DNA of 64,000 nt from Flavobacteriaceae bacterium UBA7302 (GTDB lineage: Bacteria > Bacteroidota > Bacteroidia > Flavobacteriales > Flavobacteriaceae): assembly GCA_002471825.1 (NCBI GenBank), contig DKQS01000007.1:434001-498000 (forward strand), in the 5' to 3' direction. The translations under genes and the position numbers were made by a program. This document shows, piece after piece, positions 34,171-42,731 of the stretch (the stretch's first letter is position 1; the number at the start of each line of letters is the position of its first letter). Under the pieces are notes generated by a model. The model was not told the origin of the DNA and ran no database searches. It saw nothing but the letters and a program-made list of their open reading frames with translations.

Positions 34171-35302
34171 AAAGAAAAAGAAGACGCACTATTTACAGGA
34201 TGAGTTAATTAGAATGATCAAGCACGATCCTACCGTACTTGGGTTCTTACAAAAAGCTTGTTTAGATGGTGTATGGTATTGGGATTTGATGAATCCTGAG
34301 CACGAATGGATGGATCCAACTTTTTGGAGAGAATTGGGGTACAATCCCTCTGAGATGCCACATTCGCCTTCTGCATGGCAAGACATTATCCATCCAGACG
34401 ATTTGAAGACTACCATTGATAATTTTCACAAACATTTGGAAAATCCAGAAGAAAAGTTTGATCAGGTGGTTCGATACATTCACAAAGATGGATCTACGGT
34501 TTACATGAGATGTAGAGGAATGGCCTTGCGAGATGATTATGGCAAACCCATGCGAATGTTAGGTGCCCATATGAATATTACACCTCTTATGGAAGCATCC
34601 AATCAATTGCAAGAGGCTAATGATGCTTTGAAATTGAAAAATAAGGAGTTGGAGCACTTTTCGTACATCGCTTCGCATGATCTTCAAGAACCTTTGAACA
34701 CCATAACCATGTTTGTAGACCTGATTAAGATGGAATATGATAAAAGAATTGATGAGGATTGTGACCGATACTTGGGTTACATTTCTGATTCCGTAGATCG
34801 TATGAAGTTACTGGTAACCTCACTTTTAGATTTCAGTAGATTGGGGCACGAAGCTCAAATTGTTCAAGTAGATTGTAACAAATTGATGGATGAAGTTATT
34901 AGTGATTTAGACAATCAAATAAAGGAGTCTAATGCCAAGATCACCTATAAAAAGCTTCCTGTTATACGCGCTTATGAGACAGAATTACGATTGTTGTTCC
35001 AGAACTTAGTGGGTAATGCCATCAAGTTCCAAAAGCCAGATACTGCTCCAGAAATTGAAATCAATGCCATTCTAAAAGATGGTTGGACCTTTTCTGTGAA
35101 AGACAATGGTATTGGTATTCCACAAAAAGATTTACACAATGTATTTGGCATCTTCCACAGATTGCACAAACTCAAGAAATATGAAGGAACAGGCATCGGT
35201 CTTGCCCACTGTAAAAAAGTTGTAAACATGCATAATGGGGATATATGGATACAATCAGAAATAGACCAAGGGAGTACTTTTTATTTTAACATAAACGTAT
35301 AA
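34145..35302 (+). CDS. Soluble PAS-domain histidine kinase
   Basis: 385 residues without membrane helices. One PAS domain with PAC at ~35-148 (GVWYWDL, FWRELGYNPSEM, IHKDGSTVYMRCRG), a short coiled linker, HisKA with the H box FSYIASHDLQEPLNT (phosphorylated H178), and HATPase with NLVGNAIKF (N), VKDNGIGIP (G1) and GTGIGLAHCKKV (G2). The LOV cysteine motif is absent. Overlaps the second hydrolase by 26 bp and precedes the response regulator by 2 bp, so all four are one operon. Confidence 0.92.
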   Translation: MKTIPLNTRKKKKTHYLQDELIRMIKHDPTVLGFLQKACLDGVWYWDLMNPEHEWMDPTFWRELGYNPSEMPHSPSAWQDIIHPDDLKTTIDNFHKHLENPEEKFDQVVRYIHKDGSTVYMRCRGMALRDDYGKPMRMLGAHMNITPLMEASNQLQEANDALKLKNKELEHFSYIASHDLQEPLNTITMFVDLIKMEYDKRIDEDCDRYLGYISDSVDRMKLLVTSLLDFSRLGHEAQIVQVDCNKLMDEVISDLDNQIKESNAKITYKKLPVIRAYETELRLLFQNLVGNAIKFQKPDTAPEIEINAILKDGWTFSVKDNGIGIPQKDLHNVFGIFHRLHKLKKYEGTGIGLAHCKKVVNMHNGDIWIQSEIDQGSTFYFNINV

Positions 35303-35304
35303 CT

Positions 35305-35715
35305 ATGAAGAAACTGAATTGCGTATTACTTATCGATGATTCGGAGCCTACCAATTATGTCAACAAAAAGATTGTAACTAAGGCAAATATCACCGAGAAA
35401 ATAGTAGCGGTAGAAAGCGGTTTTGAAGCGCTTGATTATCTAAAGACAAGAACAAATGAAGCGGATATTCCAGAATTGATTTTTTTAGACATCAATATGC
35501 CTGGAATGAGCGGGTGGGAGTTTTTAACAGAATATGAAAAACTACCAAAAAACGACAAAGCGTTGGTTGTTGTAGTGATGCTAACAACCTCCTTAAACCC
35601 TTCGGATCGGACAAAAGCTGTCCGGTTAGGATATGTCGGTGATTTTATAATTAAACCATTAAACCTTGAAAAGGTAGAAGAAATTTATGAAGCATTTTTT
35701 AAGAATAGAAAGTAG
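35305..35715 (+). CDS. Single-domain response regulator (CheY-like)
   Basis: 136 residues, receiver domain only. The acidic pocket is IDDSE (D11, D12), the phosphoacceptor is D62 in FLDINMPGMSG, T94/T95 in MLTTS and K117 in IIKPL complete the site. With no output domain, it must act through protein contacts or a phosphorelay. LTTSLNPSD is the variant usual for Bacteroidota partners of PAS kinases. Probable partner of the kinase encoded 2 bp upstream. Confidence 0.92.
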   Translation: MKKLNCVLLIDDSEPTNYVNKKIVTKANITEKIVAVESGFEALDYLKTRTNEADIPELIFLDINMPGMSGWEFLTEYEKLPKNDKALVVVVMLTTSLNPSDRTKAVRLGYVGDFIIKPLNLEKVEEIYEAFFKNRK

Positions 35716-35738
35716 GGGATTACTCTCATAATTTCTGT

Positions 35739-35866
35739 AAATGTAGGGTTAGTGACGCATTTCTCAAGATTCTTCCTTGAGGATTTGATAAGTTAGGGGT
35801 AACAAAGATCGCGAAACCCTACATTTATTCAGCAACACTAGCGATAAGACCTTTTTTATCCCTAGT
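35739..35866 (+). ncRNA. Candidate structured RNA in the 3' region of the response-regulator operon
   Basis: A perfect 12-bp stem, AAATGTAGGGTT (35739-35750) with AACCCTACATTT (35815-35826), closes a 64-nt domain. Within it are two smaller stems, CTCAAG/CTTGAG (35763-35781) and GTTA-GGGG-TAAC near 35792-35802. A further stem, ACTAG-C-GATAA with TTATC-C-CTAGT (35837-35866), follows. It could be a 3' UTR stability element, an sRNA released from the message or a separate RNA gene. No family recognised. Confidence 0.45.
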
Positions 35867-35888
35867 ATTATTTATCCAATTCACGGTA

Positions 35889-35917
35889 CCAGCCATTTTT
35901 TAATGGCTGGTTTTTTT
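35889..35917 (+). terminator. Rho-independent terminator of the pseudo-hydrolase/kinase operon
   Basis: CCAGCCATT-TTTT-AATGGCTGG, a perfect 9-bp stem, followed by seven T. It marks the operon end. Confidence 0.93.
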
Positions 35918-35986
35918 ATAATAATTGTTGAAAGTTGGCAAGCACCTGCGAAGAAATTACCGATTTCTTTTTATTATTGAAGTTCA

Positions 35987-37114
35987 ATGATTGAGTCTAA
36001 CCCAATTCTTTTTACCATTATGTGTGTCTTTGCCTTCCAGGCGATGATACTTAGTGGACTTATCGCCTTTAAAAAGCCCAAAAGATTGTCCAATTTCTTT
36101 TTGGCCTTGATGGTATTTTTTTACGCCTTAATGGTTGTAAATATTGTGGTGGTGAATGTCTTAAAAGACCAAGGACTGTTGCACGTATTTCGATACATTC
36201 AAATGGAAATGTTGTACGGAATTGGTCCGGCCATGTATTTCTACACCAAATGTGTGACCAATCCAGATTTTAAATTTCAGAGAAAACATTACCTGCATTT
36301 TGTTCCTCTTTTGATTGAATTTGTATTCTATCGAACAGCTATTTATCGCACAGGTTCTGATGGTCTTTATTTGGAAATCATGCCTACGGAATCCTATATC
36401 TATTTGACCCAACAATGGATTGGAATTGTTTCCATTCTGGCTTACAACTTTGTTTCCTTATCTATTTTGTTCAAATACCAAGATCAATTAAAAGAATATT
36501 ATTCTAAAATTGAACATGTTTCCATTCGATGGTTGCAGGCACCCATACTTTTTTATGCAGGATATCACATATTTTGGAATGTTCTGACAGAGATAGATCG
36601 ATTTGTATTTGATCGAACTTTACGGGAATACTATTTTTTACCCACATTCACCTTACTTGCAATTGCAACTTGCTGGATTGGTTTTAAAGGATATTTGCAA
36701 AAAGAACGTGAGGTAGTTGTTTTAAAACCACTAGGTACCAAACCGAAAAGTGAGCTCAAGGAAAAGGATGAGAACTTTCTAAGGCAATTACAAGAGTTAA
36801 TGACCACTCAAAAACCCTATTTGAATCCCGATTTGAACTTGTCTATCTTGGCTGATCTGATGCAAATTAAACCAAGGCAATTGTCGGCGAAAATCAATCA
36901 GAATTGTCACCAGAATTTCTACGACCTTATTAACTTTTATCGAGTAGAAGCATTTAAAGAACGATTGCAATCCAAAGAGCGGGATAAATTATCCTTATTG
37001 GGTCACGCCTTTGAGTGTGGATTTTATTCAAAATCTACCTTTAATCATGTGTTCAAAAAAATGACCAATCAAACGCCAAGTGCCTACCTAAAAAATATAA
37101 AAAAGGAGTCCTAA
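35987..37114 (+). CDS. Membrane-embedded AraC-family transcriptional regulator
   Basis: 375 residues, built like the protein at 3219: about seven hydrophobic helices to residue ~230 (FTIMCVFAFQAMILSGLIAF; FFLALMVFFYALMVVNIVV), then an AraC domain (LNLSILADLMQIKPRQLSAKIN; FECGFYSKSTFNHVFKK; TPSAYLKN). It is followed 37 bp later by an exported S41 peptidase gene, its likely target. Upstream lies the terminator at 35889, so it has its own promoter, not located. Confidence 0.88.
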   Translation: MIESNPILFTIMCVFAFQAMILSGLIAFKKPKRLSNFFLALMVFFYALMVVNIVVVNVLKDQGLLHVFRYIQMEMLYGIGPAMYFYTKCVTNPDFKFQRKHYLHFVPLLIEFVFYRTAIYRTGSDGLYLEIMPTESYIYLTQQWIGIVSILAYNFVSLSILFKYQDQLKEYYSKIEHVSIRWLQAPILFYAGYHIFWNVLTEIDRFVFDRTLREYYFLPTFTLLAIATCWIGFKGYLQKEREVVVLKPLGTKPKSELKEKDENFLRQLQELMTTQKPYLNPDLNLSILADLMQIKPRQLSAKINQNCHQNFYDLINFYRVEAFKERLQSKERDKLSLLGHAFECGFYSKSTFNHVFKKMTNQTPSAYLKNIKKES

Positions 37115-37151
37115 TGGATGCATTCGGTCGATTGGACCTTTTTCCTACCCT

Positions 37152-38588
37152 ATGTTTGCTGAAAATTTATTGAATATGGATAAGTTTCCGAGCATGACAT
37201 TTCGGACCCTTCTTTTACTATTGATTTTAGGTTTTACGACCGCTATACATTCGCAGCAATTTTCAAAAAAAGAAGTTTTAGAGGATCTACGATATTTGAA
37301 ATTCTCCCTCGAAGACACACATATCGATTTGTATGCCCATACCTCCAAAGAAGCTTTTGAAAGTAATTTTGAACTAATGAAAAGTAAGGTTCTAAAGGAT
37401 AGTTTGACCTTGCTTGAGACCACCAATTTATTTCAAAGAGTCGTCGCTCAGATAAACAATGCACACACGGTTATTAACTTTCCGGTACAATCTTATTACG
37501 AGTTTATAGATTCGGAGGGCATGATGTTTCCCCTTGAGCTCGTTCTTGAAAATGGAAAGGTATTGGTACGAAAAAATTGGTCTACGGAAGACCGTATTTC
37601 CGTAGGTGACGAATTAGAGAAAATAAACGGAATCCCTATTGAAGACATTTTACAGAAGATCTATCCCATCATCTCAGCCGAAAGACCTTATTTTAAAAAT
37701 GCCCTCATCGAATCCTTTTCCTTTCCAAGATACTATTGGCAAGTCTTTGGAGAGGAAAAAGTATTTGAGTTAGAAATTGTGCAAAAGGGAATAAATCGCA
37801 CGTATAAAATAGCAGCAGTTTTGGCTTCAAGATATGAATCGGATAGAGTAGATGAAGATGTAATCCAACAGAATTGGAAGTTTGATATTCACTCTAAGGA
37901 AATAGCATACCTTAGACCGGGTAAATTCAGTGGTGATCTTCCCAAATACCAAGAATTCATCGATGCTTCTTTTCAAAAAATCAATCAAGAGCGCATTCCA
38001 AATCTGATCATAGATCTTCGCAATCATCCAGGAGGAGATGATTCTTTTGGCGATTATTTGGTTTCTTTCATTGCGGACAAACCATTCCAATGGTATTCAA
38101 AATTCGAGTTACGAACAAGTGCTATTTTAAAAGAATTAGTTCGCAAAAAGAGTGATACTACAACGGCTTATTCCAAATCAATTTTATCGCATAAAGATGG
38201 AGAAGTTTTTCCGTATCAATGGCAGAAGAAACATCCAAAGCCACAACATATGCGATTCAAAGGAAGGGTATATGTTTTGGTGAATCGACATTCTTATTCA
38301 CAATCTACAGTAACCTCGGCACAGATTCAAGATTATGGATTTGGTATAGTTGTAGGAGAAGAAACGGCAGAGTTCCCGAATTTACATGCCTCTATTTTTG
38401 ATTTCGAACTTCCCATTACAAAAATCAAGGTAAGGGTTCCCAAAGGCAGAATCAAAAGGGTAAGTGGCATTGAAACCGAACAAGGATTGATGCCAGATAT
38501 ACTGATTCAAGATCAGCTGGCCAATGAAGAAGACGAACTCTTACAATATGTAATAGATCATATTAATAAATCAAAGGAACATCCCTAA
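37152..38588 (+). CDS. Exported S41-family peptidase
   Basis: 478 residues from the first ATG; in-frame ATGs at 37176 and 37194 are equally possible, and the last gives the neatest signal peptide (MTFRTLLLLLILGFTTAIHS). The S41 domain contains LIIDLRNHPGGDDSFGDYL and, near the C-terminus, NRHSYSQSTVTSAQIQ with VGEET; there is no separate PDZ repeat like the one in the protease at 19883. Probably periplasmic. It directly follows a membrane AraC regulator gene. Confidence 0.85.
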   Translation: MFAENLLNMDKFPSMTFRTLLLLLILGFTTAIHSQQFSKKEVLEDLRYLKFSLEDTHIDLYAHTSKEAFESNFELMKSKVLKDSLTLLETTNLFQRVVAQINNAHTVINFPVQSYYEFIDSEGMMFPLELVLENGKVLVRKNWSTEDRISVGDELEKINGIPIEDILQKIYPIISAERPYFKNALIESFSFPRYYWQVFGEEKVFELEIVQKGINRTYKIAAVLASRYESDRVDEDVIQQNWKFDIHSKEIAYLRPGKFSGDLPKYQEFIDASFQKINQERIPNLIIDLRNHPGGDDSFGDYLVSFIADKPFQWYSKFELRTSAILKELVRKKSDTTTAYSKSILSHKDGEVFPYQWQKKHPKPQHMRFKGRVYVLVNRHSYSQSTVTSAQIQDYGFGIVVGEETAEFPNLHASIFDFELPITKIKVRVPKGRIKRVSGIETEQGLMPDILIQDQLANEEDELLQYVIDHINKSKEHP

Positions 38589-38684
38589 AGGTATTCTTCT
38601 CGGACTTTTTTTGAATGCAGCGGAATTGTAAATCATAGGGCAAACCATTTGAATATTTAGCAGGTAAATAAATATTGGTTTTAG

Positions 38685-38692
38685 TACATTTG
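38685..38692 (+). promoter_or_regulatory. -7 box upstream of the LuxR-type gene
   Basis: TACATTTG, an exact TAnnTTTG box, 11 bp before the ATG at 38704. The leader would be only a few bases. Confidence 0.5.
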
Positions 38693-38703
38693 AACTGATT
38701 TTT

Positions 38704-39759
38704 ATGACAAATTCTGCCAAACTTTTCTTTGTAGTCCTTTTTCTTTTACTTCAGCAATATTGTTTTGGGCAATATTCCATTTCGGGATATTTAGACACCC
38801 CTGAAAAGAATAAAAGGGTCTACCTGAGTATCTTAAAATTCGATGAATTAACTGCCATCTCAGATAATCAAATTTTGACTTCAACGGTAACGGATAGTTT
38901 GGGTTACTTTTCGTTTGAGGGACGTTTGTTATCCGAGAAGAATGCCATCTATCGTATTTATGCTAATGTAGATGAAGAATTTGGAGGAGTTCAGAAAGTG
39001 GAAACGGATGAATTAAAAAACTTTCACCAATTTATCTTTTCCAATTCAGACACCTTAGTTTTTAAGGGTAATAAAAAGTTTTGGTTTTCAACGAATACCA
39101 ATACCAATTTGGTAGATAAACAGTGGAGAGATTTTGAAGCGTATGCATTAAAATTACGACGTGAGTTTATAGACTTTGCAAATAAAGGCCAAGTCAGTCA
39201 ATCTTCTAGTCAATATTTATATGAGTTAAAATCATACGCCATTAATCAAAAACCGCACCCTCTAATAACATTGATGCATGTCGCCGATGTACCGTTAAAA
39301 TTTTTAAGAGAGGATTTTAAAAAGGATTCGAAATTTTACGATGAGCTCCAAGAAAGTTTGAATAAATATTATGGTGAGCAGCTCTATGCGTTGCAGTTTC
39401 GAGAATTTGTGGTTGACCTCAACAAAGAAGAAAAACTAGAAGAATTGAGTTTTTATCGCTCGTTGACTTATACACTAGGAGCTTTATCGGTTTTATTGAG
39501 CATAGGTCTTTTTCTCGTTTTTAAAAAATTAAAAGATAGCCGTAATAACCAAGTTCAGTCAGTTTCATTTGATCTTACAACTCAAGAAGAAAAGGTTGCT
39601 GAACTTATCTTAAAAGATAAATCAAATAAAGAAATTGCTACTGAGCTCTTCATTTCACTAAATACAGTAAAGACCCACATCCGAAATTTGTATGGCAAGA
39701 TGGAGGTTAGCAATCGCCGCGATTTCATTGAAAAATTTAAAAATCACCCTAGGGATTAG
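38704..39759 (+). CDS. Membrane-anchored LuxR-type regulator with periplasmic sensor
   Basis: 351 residues: signal peptide (KLFFVVLFLLLQQYCFG), a periplasmic domain of ~220 residues that opens like a DUF4369/carboxypeptidase-regulatory beta fold (YSISGYLDTPEKNKRVYL), a transmembrane helix at ~260-275 (GALSVLLSIGLFLVF), and a cytoplasmic LuxR helix-turn-helix (LTTQEEKVAELILKD, SLNTVKTHIRNLYGKM). It is a one-component regulator linking an outside signal to DNA. The secreted esterase gene lies 72 bp downstream. Confidence 0.82.
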   Translation: MTNSAKLFFVVLFLLLQQYCFGQYSISGYLDTPEKNKRVYLSILKFDELTAISDNQILTSTVTDSLGYFSFEGRLLSEKNAIYRIYANVDEEFGGVQKVETDELKNFHQFIFSNSDTLVFKGNKKFWFSTNTNTNLVDKQWRDFEAYALKLRREFIDFANKGQVSQSSSQYLYELKSYAINQKPHPLITLMHVADVPLKFLREDFKKDSKFYDELQESLNKYYGEQLYALQFREFVVDLNKEEKLEELSFYRSLTYTLGALSVLLSIGLFLVFKKLKDSRNNQVQSVSFDLTTQEEKVAELILKDKSNKEIATELFISLNTVKTHIRNLYGKMEVSNRRDFIEKFKNHPRD

Positions 39760-39805
39760 CCCTTATTTCGCCCCAGGTTTCCTTTAAAAAACTTTGCCTT
39801 CAAGA

Positions 39806-39813
39806 TACTTTTG
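39806..39813 (+). promoter_or_regulatory. -7 box of the secreted esterase gene
   Basis: TACTTTTG matches TAnnTTTG and lies 18 bp upstream of the ATG at 39832. Confidence 0.5.
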
Positions 39814-39831
39814 TTCAAAAACACGAATACC

Positions 39832-41532
39832 ATGAACAAAAAATCAATCACGTTAAGCATCATGCTTGCATTTGGAGCAATGATATTTGCACAAACACAA
39901 AAGACAATTAAAGTAATTGTACCTCATAAAACCGACGAGGTTTACATTACTGGAAATCAAGAATCATTAGGAAACTGGAATCCAAAATCGGTTAAAATGG
40001 AGAGAGTTTCAGATTATGAACGTAGCATTACTACTGAATTAACTTTTCCTGCTGAGTTTAAATTCACTAAGGGTAGTTGGAATCAAGAAGGTATTGTAAA
40101 TAAGCTTTACGACAATCCGAATCTAACATTAGCGAATGAAGATGCGAGAACCATATATTACATCAAAGGATGGTCTAATGAAACCAAAGCTGCGTCTTTG
40201 GGGTTGGACTATAATTTAGAATTTTTACCCTCCAAGTATGTAGTGGACGGACGCAAGATTCAGATTGCATTGCCCAAGAACTACAATCCTAAAAAACCCT
40301 ATCCTGTTTTGTACATCACCGATGGCGGAACAACCAATTTTTCAACCACAAAAGAGTATCTGAAGATTCTTTCTGCAGAGTATAGTGAAATCGTTCCGGA
40401 AGCCATTTTGGTCGGAATCATACATGGAAAAAATGGTACGAACAGCAACAGAAACAAAGACTTAGATGTTTATTACAAAACTTCAGGTAAGAATTTCAAA
40501 GATTTCTTATTTAAAGAATTGGTGCCTCATATCAATAAGAATTACAGTACTTCAGGTTTCAATGTCATGATCGGCCACTCAAACGGAGCAGAATACAATC
40601 ATTTTTTGTTATTGGAAAAAGACAACCCCTTTCGAGCATTTTTATCGATCTCTACGAACTTTTTTAATAGAAATGTACGCAGTGAAATGGGAGATTTTAT
40701 GAAAAATTACGATGGAAAGCCCTTCTATTATTTTGTTTCAACAGGAACCTTCGATTCTCCCGACAGAACCGAGGCAGGCAATGATTACGAAAAGATTTAC
40801 AATCAATTTAAAAATTCCAATATCGCTTTTCAAAAGAGGCATTACGAAAAAGGACATAATTCTATGGTGCCGGCCTCTTTATTTGATGGATTGCAATTTA
40901 TTTTCAAAGATTACAACAACGCAATGCAATACAAAACCTTACAAGCTTATGAAGCCAATTATATAAAAGATCAAAAAGAAATCTATGGTCTAGAATTGCA
41001 ATACAACATGGATCATATGGATAATTTCCTGTCGGCTATTTTTGATAATAATGATGAAAAGGGATTGGATGATTATTTAGCTTTCGTAGAAAGATATAAA
41101 TTATGGAAGAATCATTTTATGAAAGAACCAGGTGGTTTGGATGCTGCGAACTGCGGAAATTTCTATTGGGTCATTGGCGCCTATGAGAAAAGCGCTACCC
41201 AATATCAGAAAGCATTTGAGCAACTAGCCGTAACGGTTGAACCTGCGGTTTTCTATTACAACCATCCAAAGATTTTAGAGAGTTTTAGAAAAAGTGATCA
41301 ACACAATGCATTGATGGAGTTATTAGTTGAAAGTAGAAATAAATTATCGGCCAATCCACAATATTTAGGAGGTGACATTAAACATATGTTGTTGAAGTTG
41401 AACTACGAGATTGCAAAACTATCAAGCGAAAAAAAGCTCAATAGAAAGGAAGGGAAAAGGGCTTTGAAATATTGTAAAGACAATTATTTAAAAAACAGTC
41501 GATTCACTGAAAAAGAGTTGAATAGTCTTTAA
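39832..41532 (+). CDS. Secreted esterase with N-terminal starch-binding-like domain
   Basis: 566 residues. Signal peptide (MNKKSITLSIMLAFGAMIFA); a CBM20/48-like beta domain at ~25-110 (EVYITGNQESLGNWNPKSV); an esterase-D/enterochelin-esterase-type alpha/beta-hydrolase at ~125-375 with the nucleophile elbow GHSNG and YVVDGRKIQIALPKNY; and a helical TPR-like end. An in-frame TTG at 39811 lies inside the promoter box and is not used. Likely acts on esters of sugars or siderophores; no iron gene is near. Ends at a bidirectional terminator shared with tRNA-Leu. Confidence 0.85.
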   Translation: MNKKSITLSIMLAFGAMIFAQTQKTIKVIVPHKTDEVYITGNQESLGNWNPKSVKMERVSDYERSITTELTFPAEFKFTKGSWNQEGIVNKLYDNPNLTLANEDARTIYYIKGWSNETKAASLGLDYNLEFLPSKYVVDGRKIQIALPKNYNPKKPYPVLYITDGGTTNFSTTKEYLKILSAEYSEIVPEAILVGIIHGKNGTNSNRNKDLDVYYKTSGKNFKDFLFKELVPHINKNYSTSGFNVMIGHSNGAEYNHFLLLEKDNPFRAFLSISTNFFNRNVRSEMGDFMKNYDGKPFYYFVSTGTFDSPDRTEAGNDYEKIYNQFKNSNIAFQKRHYEKGHNSMVPASLFDGLQFIFKDYNNAMQYKTLQAYEANYIKDQKEIYGLELQYNMDHMDNFLSAIFDNNDEKGLDDYLAFVERYKLWKNHFMKEPGGLDAANCGNFYWVIGAYEKSATQYQKAFEQLAVTVEPAVFYYNHPKILESFRKSDQHNALMELLVESRNKLSANPQYLGGDIKHMLLKLNYEIAKLSSEKKLNRKEGKRALKYCKDNYLKNSRFTEKELNSL

Positions 41533-41536
41533 AATC

Positions 41537-41569
41537 AAAAAACCCTTCACATTTCGTGAAGGGTTTTTT
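41537..41569. terminator. Bidirectional terminator between esterase gene and tRNA-Leu
   Basis: AAAAAACCCTTCAC and GTGAAGGGTTTTTT form a perfect 14-bp stem around ATTTC, with T-runs in both directions. Confidence 0.92.
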
Positions 41570-41572
41570 CTG

Positions 41573-41656
41573 TACTCAAGGTGGGAATCGAACCCACACT
41601 CCGAAACCGGAACTGGATTTTGAATCCAGCGCGTCTACCAATTCCGCCACTTGAGC
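41573..41656 (-). tRNA. tRNA-Leu(CAA)
   Basis: 84 nt with a long variable arm. Acceptor GCTCAAG pairs with CTTGAGT (G.U at 1-72), anticodon stem CTGGA/TCCAG encloses the loop TTCAAAA with anticodon CAA, and the T arm GTGGGTTCGATTCCCAC is intact. The CCA is not fully encoded (ACA follows). It reads toward the terminator at 41537. Confidence 0.96.
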
Positions 41657-41663
41657 ATTTGGC

Positions 41664-41680
41664 ATACCTTGATAAGGTAT
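41664..41680 (-). other. Hairpin in the tRNA-Leu 5' leader
   Basis: ATACCTT-GAT-AAGGTAT, a perfect 7-bp palindrome 8 bp upstream of the mature tRNA, possibly guiding 5' processing. Confidence 0.45.
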
Positions 41681-41691
41681 TTTTCGGATTG

Positions 41692-41725
41692 CAAATCTAT
41701 GAAAAAGAAATAATAACTCGTCAAA
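41692..41725 (-). promoter_or_regulatory. Promoter of tRNA-Leu
   Basis: Minus strand: TTTG (41722-41725), 22 bp, then TAGATTTG (41692-41699). Both Bacteroidota boxes match. The leader would be about 30 nt. Confidence 0.65.
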
Positions 41726-41732
41726 TAATTGC

Positions 41733-41740
41733 TACCTTTG
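41733..41740 (+). promoter_or_regulatory. -7 box of prs
   Basis: TACCTTTG, exact TAnnTTTG, 37 bp upstream of the prs ATG and divergent from the tRNA-Leu promoter. Confidence 0.55.
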
Positions 41741-41776
41741 TGTACTCTTTTTACAAAGAATTTAAATTTTTACTTC

Positions 41777-42718
41777 ATGAGTGTTAGCAAACTTGAACCA
41801 AAGTTATTTGCATGCCAGCAAAGCATGGAATTGGCTAAAAAAATTGCAAAAGAATACAACGCACCTTTAGGAAACGTCATTACCACCAAATTTAGTGATG
41901 GAGAGTACCAACCAGCCTTTGAAGAGTCGGTACGAGGAAGACGCATCTTTATCATTGGATCTACTTTTCCACCAGCTGATAATTTGATGGAAATGCTATT
42001 GATGTTGGATGCTGCCAAAAGAGCTTCGGCAAGACACATCACAGCTGTGATGCCGTACTTTGGATGGGCAAGACAAGATCGAAAAGACAAGCCTAGAGTT
42101 GCTATTGGAGCAAAAATGGTAGCCAAAATTTTGGAAGCAGCAGGCGCTACACGAATCATGACGATGGATTTACACGCAGACCAAATCCAAGGATTTTTTG
42201 AAAGACCAGTTGATCACCTTTTTGCATCTACGATTTTCATGCCTTACGTCAATAGTTTGAATTTAGACAATTTGACCATCGCATCCCCAGATATGGGAGG
42301 GTCTAAAAGAGCCTATGCCTATTCAAAGCATTTGATGTCTGATGTTGTTATTTGTTACAAGCAACGTAAAAAAGCAAACGTAATTGGTCACATGGAATTA
42401 ATAGGTGATGTTCAAGGGAAAAATGTCATCTTGGTTGATGATATGATCGATACGGGCGGTACCTTAACTCATGCGGCTAATTTAATGATGGAAAGAGGGG
42501 CCAAAAGTGTACGTGCCATTTGTACGCATCCTATCTTATCTGGCGAGGCTTACGAGCGAATTGAGAACTCTGGATTGACTGAGTTAATCGTTACAGATAC
42601 TATCCCACTAAAAAAGAATATTTCTAAAATAAAAGTTGTATCTTGCGCGCCCTTATTCGCGGATGTAATGCATAAGGTGCAAGACAATACCTCGATAAGC
42701 GGACAATTTTTAATGTAA
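41777..42718 (+). CDS. prs: Ribose-phosphate pyrophosphokinase
   Basis: 313 residues, the standard length. Makes PRPP from ribose 5-phosphate and ATP for nucleotide, His and Trp synthesis. MTMDLHADQIQGFF (flexible loop/ATP site) and the PRPP-binding VILVDDMIDTGGT are intact. Upstream in-frame non-ATG extensions would overlap the promoter, so the ATG at 41777 is chosen. rplY follows after 14 bp. Confidence 0.96.
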   Translation: MSVSKLEPKLFACQQSMELAKKIAKEYNAPLGNVITTKFSDGEYQPAFEESVRGRRIFIIGSTFPPADNLMEMLLMLDAAKRASARHITAVMPYFGWARQDRKDKPRVAIGAKMVAKILEAAGATRIMTMDLHADQIQGFFERPVDHLFASTIFMPYVNSLNLDNLTIASPDMGGSKRAYAYSKHLMSDVVICYKQRKKANVIGHMELIGDVQGKNVILVDDMIDTGGTLTHAANLMMERGAKSVRAICTHPILSGEAYERIENSGLTELIVTDTIPLKKNISKIKVVSCAPLFADVMHKVQDNTSISGQFLM

Positions 42719-42731
42719 ACAAATAATCGTA

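Noticed and set aside
34145..35302. LOV photoreceptor domain in the kinase
   Set aside because: The PAS domain lacks the flavin-binding GRNCRFLQ-type motif; it is an ordinary PAS/PAC.
41581..41787. Open frame running through the tRNA-Leu gene
   Set aside because: It is a translation of the antisense of tRNA-Leu(CAA) and its leader, a common artefact; the tRNA cloverleaf is complete.
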